From an uncultured Thermomicrobiaceae bacterium (GTDB lineage: Bacteria; Chloroflexota; Chloroflexia; Thermomicrobiales; Thermomicrobiaceae), in NCBI GenBank assembly GCA_938082375.1, contig CALKCJ010000005.1, positions 1-64,000 on the forward strand: a stretch of 64,000 bases of DNA. Direction: 5' to 3'. The notes beneath the pieces were generated by a model. It saw only the letters and a list, made by a program, of their open reading frames with translations. It had not been told where the DNA came from and ran no database searches. The stretch's first letter is position 1. Each line of letters opens with the position of its first letter. Positions 1-9,761 of this stretch are shown piece after piece. A program made the position numbers and the translations under genes.

Positions 1-135
1 AGACAGCGAAGCAGAGCGAGCGCTGAGCGCCAGCGTTCCATCCACTCGGTATCAGCCTCGTGCCAGCCCGGCGAGTCGTGACCGGCCGGCATCCGCTCTT
101 CGCCTCGCAGGCGAGCGCACGCAGCAACGCCTGCC
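1..135. other. Window edge, no gene seen
   Basis: The first 135 bases lie downstream of the first minus-strand gene. The open frames here look like shadows: Arg-rich, with no ribosome binding site. No terminator or RNA gene was recognised. Confidence 0.5.
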
Positions 136-465
136 TCACGGCTCGAGCTTGCGCCACCAAGCGGGGACGGCATAGGGGTCTTCCTCGCCGTAGGCGAAGC
201 CGGCCCACTCGACCAGCCCGCTCTGGCGCAGGAGCTGCGGGATCACCTGCCCGTGCACGACCATCTTGGCTAGCTCGCGGTCGGCCTCCGGCCAGCGACG
301 CAGCGCCTCCTCGTACGCCTGGCGGGTCGGTTCGTCGAGCTGCATCGCCTCGATGAACTGCACGGTCGTGAACTCTTCGGCGTCGATCCGCCGGATCAGT
401 GCCACGATGTACGGCCACAGGAAGTCGGCAACCTCCTCGATCGGGTCGCCGATCGGATGGCGCAT
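136..465 (-). CDS. Hypothetical small acidic protein
   Basis: A soluble protein of 109 residues that I do not recognise. The ATG at 465 was chosen over a longer frame because AGAAGGGA lies about 10 bases upstream, and the protein then begins MRHPIGDPIEEV. It is rich in Glu, Asp and Trp and looks all-alpha, with no membrane segment or metal motif. It follows the slipin gene on the same strand at a gap of about 126 bases, so it could share that transcript. Codon use matches its neighbours, which supports a real gene. Confidence 0.6.
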   Translation of the reverse strand: MRHPIGDPIEEVADFLWPYIVALIRRIDAEEFTTVQFIEAMQLDEPTRQAYEEALRRWPEADRELAKMVVHGQVIPQLLRQSGLVEWAGFAYGEEDPYAVPAWWRKLEP

Positions 466-591
466 GGCTCGGTGTCCCTTCTGCGCTGTCGTCTGGCAGA
501 TCCTCATCAGACCCTCGGCCAAGCGTCATCCTCGCGCTGCGGCCAGGGCGCTCTGGCTGAGCAGTCTCTCTGCCTCTTCCTCCGTTCGGAA

Positions 592-1386
592 CTAGTCGGA
601 CGAACCGGCCGGCGCCCCGGCACGGGCGACCGCCCGGCGATCCTCCAGGAAGGCTGAGAGGAGCTCGATCGGTACCGGGAAGATGACCGTACTGTTGCGC
701 TCGCTCGCGATCTCGGTGAGCGTCTGCAGGTACCGGAGTTGCAACGCCCCAGGCACGGTCGCCAGCACCCGTGCTGCCTCGGCGAGCTGGTTCGCCGCGG
801 CGAACTCGCCCTCGGCGTGGATGATCTTGGCCCGCTTCTCGCGCTCCGCCTCAGCCTGACGCGCCATCGCCCGCTGCATGGTGTCGGGCAACTCCACGTC
901 CTTGACCTCGACGATGCTGACCTTGACGCCCCAGGGCTCGGTCTGCTCGTCGATGATCTCCTGAAGCTTTTGGTTGATCTTCTCTCGCTCAGCCAAGAGC
1001 TCGTCGAGTTCGACCTGCCCCAAAACGCTGCGCAGCGTGGTCTGGGCGATCTGGGAGGTCGCCCGGATGTAGTCGGCCACGTTCACGATCGAGGCGTTCG
1101 GATCGACTACCCGGAAGTAGGCGACTGCGTTCACCCGGATGGTCACGTTGTCGCGGGTGATGACCTCCTGCACCGGGATGTCCATAGTGAGCGTCCGGAG
1201 ATCGACCTTGACCATGCGCTCGATGAACGGGATCAGCAGGATGATGCCTGGCCCCCGCGGGCCGACCAGGCGGCCGAGCCGGAAGACGACACCCCGCTCG
1301 TACTCCTGCACGATCTTGATCGCTGAAGTCAGCACCATGAGGACGAAGAGGACGACGACCGCAAAGACAATAAAGCTTGGATTCAT
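592..1386 (-). CDS. Slipin/stomatin-like SPFH (band 7) membrane protein
   Basis: 264 residues. One N-terminal hydrophobic segment (about residues 4-22) anchors the protein, followed by an SPFH/band 7 domain with typical phrases such as [14 protein letters not shown] and [12 protein letters not shown], then a Glu/Ala/Arg-rich coiled-coil tail. SPFH proteins form oligomeric membrane scaffolds. Slipins pair with NfeD-type proteases, and the gene directly upstream here is that partner. The ATG at 1386 follows AAGGAAAGGGG at good spacing; upstream in-frame starts lack this. The gap to the NfeD stop is 78 bases, so the two are probably cotranscribed. Family assignment is firm; the cellular role is inferred from characterised slipin-NfeD pairs. 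Confidence 0.92.
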   Translation of the reverse strand: MNPSFIVFAVVVLFVLMVLTSAIKIVQEYERGVVFRLGRLVGPRGPGIILLIPFIERMVKVDLRTLTMDIPVQEVITRDNVTIRVNAVAYFRVVDPNASIVNVADYIRATSQIAQTTLRSVLGQVELDELLAEREKINQKLQEIIDEQTEPWGVKVSIVEVKDVELPDTMQRAMARQAEAEREKRAKIIHAEGEFAAANQLAEAARVLATVPGALQLRYLQTLTEIASERNSTVIFPVPIELLSAFLEDRRAVARAGAPAGSSD

Positions 1387-1464
1387 CACTGCACCCCTTT
1401 CCTTCAAGCAACTTTCGCCGCTCGCGCTGCTGACCGCGAGCAGCACCGCCTGGGTCTCGTGTCC

Positions 1465-2925
1465 TCACGGCGCCGGGTTGCCGCGCCGCGTGATCGATGC
1501 GAGCGGTCGCAGCACGCCCTCGCCGCGCCGTGCCCCCTCCACGGCGACGGCCCCCGCCTCTTCCGGTGCGACCGGGGTGACCAGCAGCCGCAGACCGTCC
1601 ACGCGAACCACCCGGACGAGCTGGCCCTCCGGGATACGGCCGGCGTCGCTGCGAGCCCGCCAGAGCTCGCCCTCGACGAACACCATCCCCTCCGGGTCGA
1701 GGGCCCGGCGCACTACTCCGAGGGCACCGATCAGCCCTTCTCTGCCCGTGGCCGGCCGCCGCGCGTGCGCGCGAGCGACTAGCGTGATGACAATGAGGAA
1801 CGAGAGACTGACCAGCGCAGTCACAGTGAGGATGACGGCTCGCGAGATCTGAAAGACCGGACTGACCGGCGACTGCATCAGCAGGAAGGAACCAAGAGCG
1901 AACGAGATGATGCCGCCGACAGTGAGCACGCCGTGCGTCGGCAGGTAGAGGTCGGCAATGAAGAGGATGAAGCCGAAGGTCATCAGCAAGACGCCGGCCC
2001 AGTTGACGTCGAGGTTCCCGAGCGCGAACAGCCCAAGCAGCAGGAAGATGCCGCCGACCACGCCTGGCAGCACGGAACCGGGGTTAGCGAGTTCCAGGAA
2101 GATCCCCAGCAAGCCGAGGCTGAGCAGGATGTAGGCGACGTTCGGGTCGCTCAGGATCTGGAAGAACTGCTCGACCAGGTTCATGTCGGCAGGCACGATC
2201 TCGGCGCCCCGGGTCCGGAGCGTCACCTCACCGGCCATGGTGGTCACGGTTCGCCCGTCGACCTGCTCGAGCAGGTCGCCCAGGCTGGGGGCGACCATGT
2301 CGATCACGCCCAGCTGGAGCGCTTGCTCAGCCGTGATGTTCACGGCCTCGCGCACGGCCTGCTCCGCCCAGTCGGCGTTGCGCCCGCGGAGCTCGGCGAG
2401 CCCTCTGATCTTGGCTACCGCGTCGTTGACGACCTTTCTTTGCATCGTCTCGTCTGGCTGCACGGGCTGCCCCTCCTGCCCGAGGAGGACAGGGCTGGCC
2501 GAGCCGATGTTGGTCGCCGGGGCCATGGCGGCGATATGGGCCGCATAGGTGATGTACACGCCGGCCGAGGCCGCGCGCGCGCCCGATGGAGCGACGTAGA
2601 CGATGACCGGTACCTCACTGGCCAGGATGTCCTGGATGATGTCGTCCATGGCCGAGCTGAGGCCACCGGGCGTGTTCATCCGGATCACCACGGCCTGGTC
2701 GCCAGCCCGCTCTGCCTCACGGATGCCACGGTGGACGTAGTTCGCCATTACCGGAGTGATGGCACCGTCGACCTCGAGGAGACGCACGCTCGGGGCGCTA
2801 CCGAGCGCGGTACCAGCGAGCAGCCAAACGAGCCCGCTCACGACCAGCAGGAACGCGAGCATGCGCGTGAGGAGAGAGGTGGCCATCGCTGCACGTAAGT
2901 TCATCTGGGCCCGCCATTCGCTCAT
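1465..2925 (-). CDS. NfeD-type membrane-bound serine protease (ClpP fold)
   Basis: 486 residues. A signal-like hydrophobic segment (about 21-42) precedes a ClpP-type serine protease domain with MNTPGG and PSGARAASAG. Ser120 is the likely nucleophile and Lys164 (in QRKVVNDAVAKI) the likely base, as in the archaeal Ser-Lys NfeD protease that cuts a stomatin. Several membrane helices follow (about 265-385) and then a C-terminal OB-fold-like NfeD domain. This is the long NfeD1b type. It lies immediately upstream of the slipin gene on the same strand, the classic pair. A TATACT element lies only about 7 bases before the ATG at 2925, so the message may be leaderless, or the Met at residue 8 may be the real start. 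Confidence 0.92.
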   Translation of the reverse strand: MSEWRAQMNLRAAMATSLLTRMLAFLLVVSGLVWLLAGTALGSAPSVRLLEVDGAITPVMANYVHRGIREAERAGDQAVVIRMNTPGGLSSAMDDIIQDILASEVPVIVYVAPSGARAASAGVYITYAAHIAAMAPATNIGSASPVLLGQEGQPVQPDETMQRKVVNDAVAKIRGLAELRGRNADWAEQAVREAVNITAEQALQLGVIDMVAPSLGDLLEQVDGRTVTTMAGEVTLRTRGAEIVPADMNLVEQFFQILSDPNVAYILLSLGLLGIFLELANPGSVLPGVVGGIFLLLGLFALGNLDVNWAGVLLMTFGFILFIADLYLPTHGVLTVGGIISFALGSFLLMQSPVSPVFQISRAVILTVTALVSLSFLIVITLVARAHARRPATGREGLIGALGVVRRALDPEGMVFVEGELWRARSDAGRIPEGQLVRVVRVDGLRLLVTPVAPEEAGAVAVEGARRGEGVLRPLASITRRGNPAP

Positions 2926-2974
2926 ACAGCAAGTATATACCCGGCGAGGTTTCCTCGCGGCGCATGCAACGTGC

Positions 2975-5536
2975 CTAGGTGACGAAGACCTGTGATCCCT
3001 GCGGTGTTTTGACTACGTTGATCCGGGTAGGGAACTGGTCTTTCAGCTCGTCGATGTGGGTAATCACGAGGATCATCGCGAACTCGTCCTCGATGGCCTG
3101 GATCGCCTGCACGAGACCCTCGCGCCCTTTCGCGTCCTGGCTGCCAAACCCCTCGTCGATGACCAGCAGCTCCAGTCGGGTACCGGCCCGGTGCGCCAGC
3201 AGCATGCTCAGCGCGACGCGGATGGCGAAGTTGATGCGGAACATCTCTCCGCCGCTGTAGAGCTCGTACGGCCGTCGGCCGGCCTCGTCGCTGATGACGA
3301 TGTCGAGCGTCTCAATCAGGCCGTCACCGCTCCGGCGCTGGCGCTGGGTGCGAAACTCCAAGCGCATGGCGTTGCCCGGCATCCGGTCGAGGAGCGCATT
3401 GGCCCGTTCCTCGAGCTCCGGGACAATGTTCTCGATGATCATCGCTTGGATCCCGCCTTTGCCGAAGGCGGTGACCAGCTCCTCGTAGATCCCCTTCTCG
3501 GCGAGGAGCCGCTGGCGCTGCGCCTCGAGCTCGCTGGCGTAGGCGCGCTGCGCGTACGCGTCCTCCAGCCGCTGCTGCGCTCGGCCCAGCGCCGCCTGCT
3601 CGTCGTGGAGTGCCTGCTCGCTTTCCTCGATCCTGGTCTGGAGCTGGTCGTGCTGCTCGCGCAGGGGAGCTACCCGCTCGATCTGGCCCTGTAGCGCCTC
3701 AATCTCGCGGCGCAGGCGTTCAAGCTCCGCGCGGTCGGAGGCAAGCTGCTCCTCCAGCGACACGAGCTGCCGACGCTCGAGCTCGGCGGCGAGTGAGGCC
3801 TGCTGGAACGCCTGGTACTCCTGCTCGGCACCGGCTACCTGCTCCAGCTCCTGGGTGAGCCGCCGCTCCTCGCGCTCGTCGTAAGGGATGGCGGCCAGCT
3901 TCTGGCGCACGCTCTCCAGCTCGGCGCGGAGTTCAGCTCCCGGCAGGCCCCGCTCGAGGGCCTCTGCCAGCTCCTGGCGCTTGGCGAGAAGCCGCTGGAG
4001 TTCGACTCGTCGCTCGGCCAGGCCGGCGAGCTGCGTCTCGATCCGAGCCAGTGCCTGGCGCAGGTGGTCGCGCTGCGCGCGCGAGCGCTGCAGGGCCTGG
4101 AACTCGGCTTCGCGCTGCCCGCGCTCGGTGTCGATGCGCTCGATCTCCGCTCGCTTGGCGCGGAACGCGTCGCCGAGCGCCCGACCCTCGGCCTCGATGT
4201 CGGCCTTCAGCCGGCCTCGCTCGTGCTCAGCCAGCGGCCGCAGGCAGACCGGGCAGGCTGCATCGATGGCGTCGAGCCGGTCGATCTTCCCCTTGAGCTC
4301 CTGCATCTGCTCCCGTAACCGGCGGCAGTCGGCCTGGAGTTCGCCGCGCTGGCTCTGGAGTTCCTGCAGCTCACGCTGGATCTGCTGCATCTGGCCGTCG
4401 AGGTCGCCGAGCGAGCCCAGCGCCTGAGCCAGCCGCTCGCGTTCTCCTTCCAGTGCCGGGAGCTGCGCCAGTTCCCGCTCGCACCGCTCGATCTGCTGCA
4501 CGCAGGCGTGGAGCTCGCGCTCGACGCAGTGCACTTCCCGCTGGATCCCGTCTTCCAGGCGGCGTTCAGCGGCGAGCAGGGCTTGCCGCTCCCGCAACCG
4601 CTGGTTCAAGTCGTCCATCTCTCGGCGAAGCCGCTGCCAGCGCTCAAAGCGCGCCGTGATCTCGCCAACGCGAGCCAGCACAGCCTCATGACTGCGGAGA
4701 CGCTGGCAGAGCTCGGCCTGCTGACGTTCGCGTTCCTGAATGTGCGATCCGAGGCGCTCCACCTGGCGCGTGTGCTGTTCGACGGTGCGCTCGGCCACGG
4801 CGAGGAGGTCAAGGCTCCGGATGACCTCGTCGCGGCGCTGGCGGAGGGCATCGAGTTGCGCGCGCAGTCGATCGACCCGGCTGCGACGTTCGCTGACCTC
4901 GGTCTCGAGCTGGGGCAGGATCTCGAGGGAGCTCGCGATCTCCTCCAGATCGCGCTCGATGACGAGGATCTCCTGCTCGCAGCGCCGTCGCTCCTCGCGG
5001 GCCAGCCGCTCGTACTGGTCGTACTCACCCAGGTTGAGGATCTCGCCGAGCACCCGCTTGCGCTCGGCCGGCGTCTTGGTGGTGAACTCGTCGGCCCGGT
5101 TCTGCAGGATAAAGGCGGAGTTGATGAACGTCTCGTAGCCGATGCCCAGGAGCCGGTCGATCGTGCTCTGCGTCTGGCGCACGCTATTTTCGGTAAGCAC
5201 GCGCCACTGCGCGCCGTCGCGGGCGTGCAGCTCGAGTAGGAGCCGACCTGAGCTCCCAGGAGCAGTGAGGGTGCGCTTGCGGACGACCCGGTACTCCTGG
5301 CCGTTGAGGAGAAACGAGAACTCGACGCACATCTCCTGGCCGCCAAGCGAGAGCAGCTCATGGTCGGCGTTGCTGCGCGCCTTTCCCCACAGCGCCCAGG
5401 TGATCGCATCAAGCAGGGCCGACTTCCCGGCGCCGTTCTCGCCGGACAGGCAGGCCAGCCGGATGCCCTGAAAGTCGAGCTCCACCGGCTCGCGGTAGCA
5501 CAGGAACTGGCTCAAGCTCAAGCGAGTCGGGATCAT
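2975..5536 (-). CDS. sbcC: SbcC/Rad50-type DNA repair ATPase
   Basis: 853 residues from the ATG at 5536 (GAGGA just upstream); a longer open frame exists but its N-terminus is Pro/Arg junk. Walker A GENGAGKS is at residues 32-39. Two long coiled-coil arms flank a zinc hook CPVC (Cys428, Cys431) at mid-protein. The ABC signature YSGGE and Walker [13 protein letters not shown] sit near the C-terminus, so all Rad50-family elements are present. The protein should act with the nuclease SbcD in double-strand break and hairpin processing. No sbcD lies next to it: upstream is the divergent sigma factor and downstream the NfeD gene. The partner must be elsewhere in the genome. Confidence 0.93.
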   Translation of the reverse strand: MIPTRLSLSQFLCYREPVELDFQGIRLACLSGENGAGKSALLDAITWALWGKARSNADHELLSLGGQEMCVEFSFLLNGQEYRVVRKRTLTAPGSSGRLLLELHARDGAQWRVLTENSVRQTQSTIDRLLGIGYETFINSAFILQNRADEFTTKTPAERKRVLGEILNLGEYDQYERLAREERRRCEQEILVIERDLEEIASSLEILPQLETEVSERRSRVDRLRAQLDALRQRRDEVIRSLDLLAVAERTVEQHTRQVERLGSHIQERERQQAELCQRLRSHEAVLARVGEITARFERWQRLRREMDDLNQRLRERQALLAAERRLEDGIQREVHCVERELHACVQQIERCERELAQLPALEGERERLAQALGSLGDLDGQMQQIQRELQELQSQRGELQADCRRLREQMQELKGKIDRLDAIDAACPVCLRPLAEHERGRLKADIEAEGRALGDAFRAKRAEIERIDTERGQREAEFQALQRSRAQRDHLRQALARIETQLAGLAERRVELQRLLAKRQELAEALERGLPGAELRAELESVRQKLAAIPYDEREERRLTQELEQVAGAEQEYQAFQQASLAAELERRQLVSLEEQLASDRAELERLRREIEALQGQIERVAPLREQHDQLQTRIEESEQALHDEQAALGRAQQRLEDAYAQRAYASELEAQRQRLLAEKGIYEELVTAFGKGGIQAMIIENIVPELEERANALLDRMPGNAMRLEFRTQRQRRSGDGLIETLDIVISDEAGRRPYELYSGGEMFRINFAIRVALSMLLAHRAGTRLELLVIDEGFGSQDAKGREGLVQAIQAIEDEFAMILVITHIDELKDQFPTRINVVKTPQGSQVFVT

Positions 5537-5724
5537 GGTCGTCCTCGCCCATCGGCCCGGTTGTGCTCCAGACAGTATACTCACAGTCATGGGCAGAACG
5601 CGCCAAGCTCGACGGTGATACGGGGGATCGATCGTGCACCGTGCGCGACATCGCAAGCGCGGCCGCGAGCGCCATCTTCCGCTGTGCGGTGCCTGAGCAG
5701 AACTCGGTGTTGGAGGATTCTGGA

Positions 5725-6888
5725 ATGAGCCGGAACCGGAGGCGAGAGTCACACCGCCCGCGTCATCGGCGCGAGGACTCGCCTGTGGCCGATGCGACGG
5801 CATCTGAAGCGCGATCGGTGACAGAACGACCGGAGCAGGGGGAGGAAAAGGCGGAAGCGCGCGTAGGCGAGGAACTTGTCGAGGTTCTCGAGCCGGAGCT
5901 GGTGGAAGCGGTGGAAGAAGAGGCAGAAGCGGCTGAAGCTGAGGCCGAAGAGGAAGCAGGGGAAGAGGAGGGGCTGATCGAGGCGGCCGAGGCGGAGGCA
6001 TTTGAAGCGATTCCGGGGGAGCCAGAGCTGGAAGCTCTCCTCCGTGAAGAGCCGGCTGCGGTCAGTGATCCGCTCCGCGTCTACCTGCGCGAGATCGCCG
6101 AGGCGCCGCTGCTGACGCCCGAAGAGGAGATCGAGCTCGCAAAGCGGATCGAGGCGGGCGACATGGAGGCGCTGCAGCGGTTCGTGCGCGCCAACCTGCG
6201 CCTGGTCGTCAGTATCGCCAAGCGCTACGTCGGCCGTGGCCTGTCGCTCTTGGATCTGATCCAGGAGGGCAACATCGGGCTGATGCGTGCGGTCGAGAAG
6301 TTCGATTGGCGGCGTGGCTACCGGTTCAGTACCTACGCGACCTGGTGGATCCGCCAGGCGATCACCCGGGCCATCGCCGATCAGGGCCGTACCATCCGCC
6401 TGCCTGTCCACATGACCGATAGCATCACGCGCTACCACCGCATCATGACCCAGCTCTCCCAAGAGCTGGGTCGTCCGCCACGGCCTGAGGAGATCGCTGA
6501 GGCCCTCAGCGTCCAGCCTGAGAAGATCGCGCAGATTGTTCGCGCAGCCCAGCGCACGGTCTCGCTCGATCGTCCGCTGACGGAAGAAGACGAGACGAGC
6601 CTGGGTGACTTGATCGCTGACGAGGTCTCCCAATCACCGGAAGAGATCGCCGAGGAGTCCTTGATGCGGCGGGATATCCTCGAGGCGCTCGAAGTGCTGA
6701 GCCCACGCGAGCGGCTCGTGTTACAGCTCAGGTTCGGCTTGACCGACGGCCAGCCGAGAACACTGGCCGAAGTCGGCACGATGCTCAACATCAGTCGTGA
6801 GCGGGTGAGGCAGATCGAGAACGAGGCGCTGCGGAAGCTCCGGCGGATTGCCCGTGAACGGCTCGCGGAGTACTATGCGAGTACCTGA
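5725..6888 (+). CDS. sigA: Principal RNA polymerase sigma factor (RpoD/SigA)
   Basis: 387 residues. The ATG at 5725 is preceded by GGAGG at 5712-5716; the frame is open 162 bases further up without support. A very acidic Glu/Ala-rich N-terminal segment is followed by region 1.2 ([17 protein letters not shown]), region 2 ([16 protein letters not shown], then [13 protein letters not shown] for -10 recognition), region 3, and region 4 with [15 protein letters not shown] and the -35 helix [13 protein letters not shown]. The intact regions 2 and 4 identify a primary (group 1 or 2) sigma-70. Unlike the common arrangement, it is not next to dnaG, which is at 37.6 kb. The gene stands alone, divergent from sbcC. 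Confidence 0.96.
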   Translation: MSRNRRRESHRPRHRREDSPVADATASEARSVTERPEQGEEKAEARVGEELVEVLEPELVEAVEEEAEAAEAEAEEEAGEEEGLIEAAEAEAFEAIPGEPELEALLREEPAAVSDPLRVYLREIAEAPLLTPEEEIELAKRIEAGDMEALQRFVRANLRLVVSIAKRYVGRGLSLLDLIQEGNIGLMRAVEKFDWRRGYRFSTYATWWIRQAITRAIADQGRTIRLPVHMTDSITRYHRIMTQLSQELGRPPRPEEIAEALSVQPEKIAQIVRAAQRTVSLDRPLTEEDETSLGDLIADEVSQSPEEIAEESLMRRDILEALEVLSPRERLVLQLRFGLTDGQPRTLAEVGTMLNISRERVRQIENEALRKLRRIARERLAEYYAST

Positions 6889-6981
6889 CCGGGCAAGGTT
6901 CACTCAGGCGGGCGCTGCCGGCGTCCGCCGCCTGTGTGGGGAGCTCTGGCCCCCGTGGGCGGCGAGATCGACTCGTAGGCG

Positions 6982-8328
6982 ATGCCACACGCGCTGCTGA
7001 TCGCTGCCATCGTCGTCCTGATTCTCGCGAACGCGCTGTTCGTCGCGGCAGAGTTCGCCCTCGTCACCGCTCGACGGACACGGATAGAGCAGCTCGCAGC
7101 GCAGGGCAACCGGCTGGCGCGTCACGTCCTCCGCTTTATGGACGACCCGAACCTCTTCATCTCGGCGGCTCAGGTCGGTATCACAATGGCCAGCCTGGGC
7201 CTCGGCTGGCTCGGCGAGCCGGCCCTGGCGACGCTCTTCCGGCGGCTGTTCAGCGAGTTGCCTGAACGATGGCACCACCTGGCTTCCCATACGCTCGCAT
7301 TCATGCTGGCCTTTAGTCTGATCACGCTGCTCCACATCGTCTTCGGGGAGCAAGTGCCGAAGATGGTCGCTATCCAGCGGGCCGAGGGAACCGCCCTGCT
7401 AACCGCCGGGCTGATGCGCTTGATCTCCTGGGTCTTTCGACCGGTCATCTTCGTCATCTACTGGATGACAGAGCTGACGTTGCGACCACTGGGCCTGCAC
7501 TACGAGAGCGAGCGCCACCTGGTCTACACCGTGGAAGAGCTGGAGATGCTGGTCGAAACCAGCGCTGAGCGCGGCGAGCTCGAGTCGAGCGAGCGTGAGC
7601 TGATCCACCGGGTCCTGCTTTTCAGCGATCTTACGGTGTACCAGATCATGGTGCCCCGCACGGAGATGATCGCGCTGCCGATCACCGTCAGCGTGCCCGA
7701 GCTCGTACGCACCATCGCACAGGAAGGCCGCTCGCGCTATCCGCTCTACGAGGGGACGCTCGATCAGATCGTCGGGGTTCTGCACGTGAAGGATCTGTTC
7801 TCAGCGATGCGCAATGGCTGCCTGCCAGCTCAGCTCGACCTTCGGTGTCTCCTGCGCCAGCCATTGACGGTGCCGGAGAGCCTGCCCGTCGGCGAGCTGC
7901 TGCGCTCGATGCAGGCGCGCCGGATTCACGTCGCGATCGTGATCGACGAGTTCGGCGGTACGGCTGGACTGGTTACGCTCGAGGATATCATCGAGCGCCT
8001 GATCGGCGAGATCCAGGACGAATTCGAGCGCCCTGAGGCCGATGTCGAGATGCTAGCCGACGGTGCCGTCCTGATCAACGGGCTCATGCTGATCGACGAG
8101 GTCAACGAGCGCTTCGGCCTCGACATCGATGACCCCAACTTCGACACCATTGGTGGCTACATTTTTGGCCGTCTCGGGCGCAAGCCGGAAATCGGCGACG
8201 CGGTTACCGTAGGCACCTACACCTTTCGCGTCGAGGCCCTCGATGGCTTGCGCATTGCCCGCCTCCGGCTCATTCCTCCTCATGAGGCCGAGTCGCCACC
8301 GACCGGAGCGACGACGCCAGGCGAATAA
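6982..8328 (+). CDS. CNNM/CorC-family membrane protein (hemolysin-like, DUF21-CBS-CorC)
   Basis: 448 residues. The N-terminal DUF21 membrane domain has about four helices, beginning LLIAAIVVLILANALFVAAEFALVTARRTR. A CBS-domain pair follows (about 210-340, with VPRTEMIALP and FGGTAGLVTLEDIIERLIGEI), then a C-terminal CorC/HlyC transporter-associated domain (about 350-435). The family is linked to Mg2+/Co2+ homeostasis; the hemolysin name is historical. The gene stands downstream of sigA with a 93-base gap. Its 3' end overlaps the 3' end of the convergent pyrB gene by 49 bases. Confidence 0.92.
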   Translation: MPHALLIAAIVVLILANALFVAAEFALVTARRTRIEQLAAQGNRLARHVLRFMDDPNLFISAAQVGITMASLGLGWLGEPALATLFRRLFSELPERWHHLASHTLAFMLAFSLITLLHIVFGEQVPKMVAIQRAEGTALLTAGLMRLISWVFRPVIFVIYWMTELTLRPLGLHYESERHLVYTVEELEMLVETSAERGELESSERELIHRVLLFSDLTVYQIMVPRTEMIALPITVSVPELVRTIAQEGRSRYPLYEGTLDQIVGVLHVKDLFSAMRNGCLPAQLDLRCLLRQPLTVPESLPVGELLRSMQARRIHVAIVIDEFGGTAGLVTLEDIIERLIGEIQDEFERPEADVEMLADGAVLINGLMLIDEVNERFGLDIDDPNFDTIGGYIFGRLGRKPEIGDAVTVGTYTFRVEALDGLRIARLRLIPPHEAESPPTGATTPGE

Positions 8329-9272
8329 GCGTTGATGACCGGCGTCGAGTGCTCGCCGAGGATCCAGTCAAGCACGGCCATCCGCAGGTAGAGGCCGTGC
8401 CGGGCCTGACGGAAATAGGCCGCGCGCGGGTCGCTATCGACAGCCGGATGGATCTCGTCGACGCGCGGCAGCGGGTGCAGCAGGACGCCCCTTGGGTTAA
8501 AGCGGCTCATGAACGCAGGGTCGATCACGTACCGGCCGCGCGCCGCCTCGTAGTCGGCCAGGTCGCTGAACCGTTCCCGCTGGATGCGTGTCTGGTAGAT
8601 CACGTCGAGCGAGGGGGCAAGATGTTCGAGGTCGTCCGACTCGGTCACCCGCAGTCCAGCCGCGACGAGCGCCAGCCGGAGCTCCTCGCTCATGCGCGTC
8701 GTTGGCGGCGAGGCCAGGAAGACTTCGGTGTCGCGCGTTTGTGTGAGGAGCCGGGCAAGCGAGCGGGCTGCCCGGCCGTAGCGGAGATCACCGATGAGGG
8801 CGATACGCAACCCATCGATCCGACCGAGTTCCTTCCAGATGGTGTACAGGTCGAGCAGCGCTTGAGTTGGGTGCTCATTGGCGCCGTCACCCGCATTGAT
8901 CACTGGGACGTCGACCACGGCAGCCGCACGGGCCGCAGCGCCGGACTGGGGGTGGCGAATGACCAGTAGATCGGCATAGCCGGCAACGATCCGCGCCGTG
9001 TCCTCGATCGTCTCGCCTTTCACAGCCGAGGAGGTGGCGCTGGCGTACTCGGCGGAGATGACTCCACCACCCAGGCGGGTCATAGCTGCTTCGAAGCTGA
9101 GCCGTGTGCGGGTGCTTGGTTCGTAGAAGAGCGTGGCCATCAGTTTTCCCTGAAGCCGGCTGCTGAAGCCCGAACGCGTGGTCGCACGCATCGACTCGGC
9201 ACGCTCGAACAGTTCGAGCACGAACGACCGGTCGAACTGCTGCACCTCCAGGATGTGCCTGGGAACCGGCAT
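8280..9272 (-). CDS. pyrB: Aspartate carbamoyltransferase, catalytic subunit
   Basis: 330 residues. It condenses carbamoyl phosphate with aspartate, the first committed step of pyrimidine synthesis. Carbamoyl phosphate motif STRTR at residues 53-57, then HPTQ in NEHPTQALLDL, and the late HPLPR motif are all present, so the enzyme should be active. Start: GGAGG lies 8 bases before the ATG at 9272; the GTG at 9281 lies immediately after it and is too close. No pyrR, pyrC, carA or regulatory pyrI is adjacent, so this pyrB stands alone rather than in a pyrimidine operon. Its 3' end overlaps the convergent CorC-like gene. Confidence 0.96.
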   Translation of the reverse strand: MPVPRHILEVQQFDRSFVLELFERAESMRATTRSGFSSRLQGKLMATLFYEPSTRTRLSFEAAMTRLGGGVISAEYASATSSAVKGETIEDTARIVAGYADLLVIRHPQSGAAARAAAVVDVPVINAGDGANEHPTQALLDLYTIWKELGRIDGLRIALIGDLRYGRAARSLARLLTQTRDTEVFLASPPTTRMSEELRLALVAAGLRVTESDDLEHLAPSLDVIYQTRIQRERFSDLADYEAARGRYVIDPAFMSRFNPRGVLLHPLPRVDEIHPAVDSDPRAAYFRQARHGLYLRMAVLDWILGEHSTPVINAYSPGVVAPVGGDSAS

Positions 9273-9761
9273 CGAAAACACCTCCTCGGTGGCTCACTGT
9301 GCCCGGATCAGGCAGCCACGTGCAACCGCGACGTGACCGCCCGGGAACCGCGCCGTCCGCTACTGCATGTTCGGGAGCACCTCATGAGGAACCCACGGCT
9401 GATGATAGCGCAACGGGAGGAGCACTGCCAAGTCAGGGGAGTGCGTTCGTACAGCGTGTTTCACCACAGCCTGCGAGCGGTGGCGCGTGAGCGGGCCTGG
9501 CTGTCCGCACGAGGTTTTGGGCCGGTGGGACTGCTCTCCCTGGGTGAACGAAAGCGATCGCCGAAGCTGTGTCGCCATTATGGATGGGAAGGGAGACGCC
9601 TGTTCGGAGTTTGCTGGTATGCTAGAGGCGTTGCGGCAGCGCCGCAACGGTGGGCGCGGTTCGAGCGTTCTAGAGAGGACGGAGCACTATCGTCCTTGCC
9701 CGCTGGTGCCGATATTCTGGGCAGGTGGCCGCTGTCGCTCCGGGTCTATAGGTGAGTCGGC
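9273..9761. other. 489-base divergent intergenic region
   Basis: This lies between pyrB (minus) and the site-2 protease gene (plus). Open frames across it look random and lack ribosome sites. It holds a TGGTATGCT extended -10 element at 9615-9623 for the protease gene, with a perfect hairpin directly after it. No pyrimidine-regulatory motif was recognised upstream of pyrB. Confidence 0.6.
9615..9648 (+). promoter_or_regulatory. Extended -10 promoter plus 8-bp hairpin
   Basis: TGG TATGCT at 9615-9623 matches an extended -10 element; no good -35 is seen. Seven bases later GTTGCGGC (9630-9637) and GCCGCAAC (9641-9648) form a perfect inverted repeat with a 3-base loop. The position near the start of transcription suggests an operator or a 5'-end stabilising hairpin for the downstream protease message. 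This is inference from position. Confidence 0.4.

Noticed and set aside
5576-5581. TATACT between sbcC and sigA as a promoter
   Set aside because: The hexamer is part of a palindrome (AGTATACT), but no -35 box or TG extension fits on either strand, so it was not listed.
5536-6001. N-terminal extension of about 155 residues on the sbcC frame
   Set aside because: It is Pro/Arg/Leu repeat-like, covers the sigma factor gene and its promoter on the other strand, and SbcC similarity starts at MIPTRLSL with its own ribosome site.
9255-9755. Long plus-strand open frame of 166 codons upstream of the site-2 protease
   Set aside because: Composition is random-looking (Arg/Cys/Trp-rich), there is no ribosome site, and it begins antisense inside pyrB. 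Treated as intergenic.
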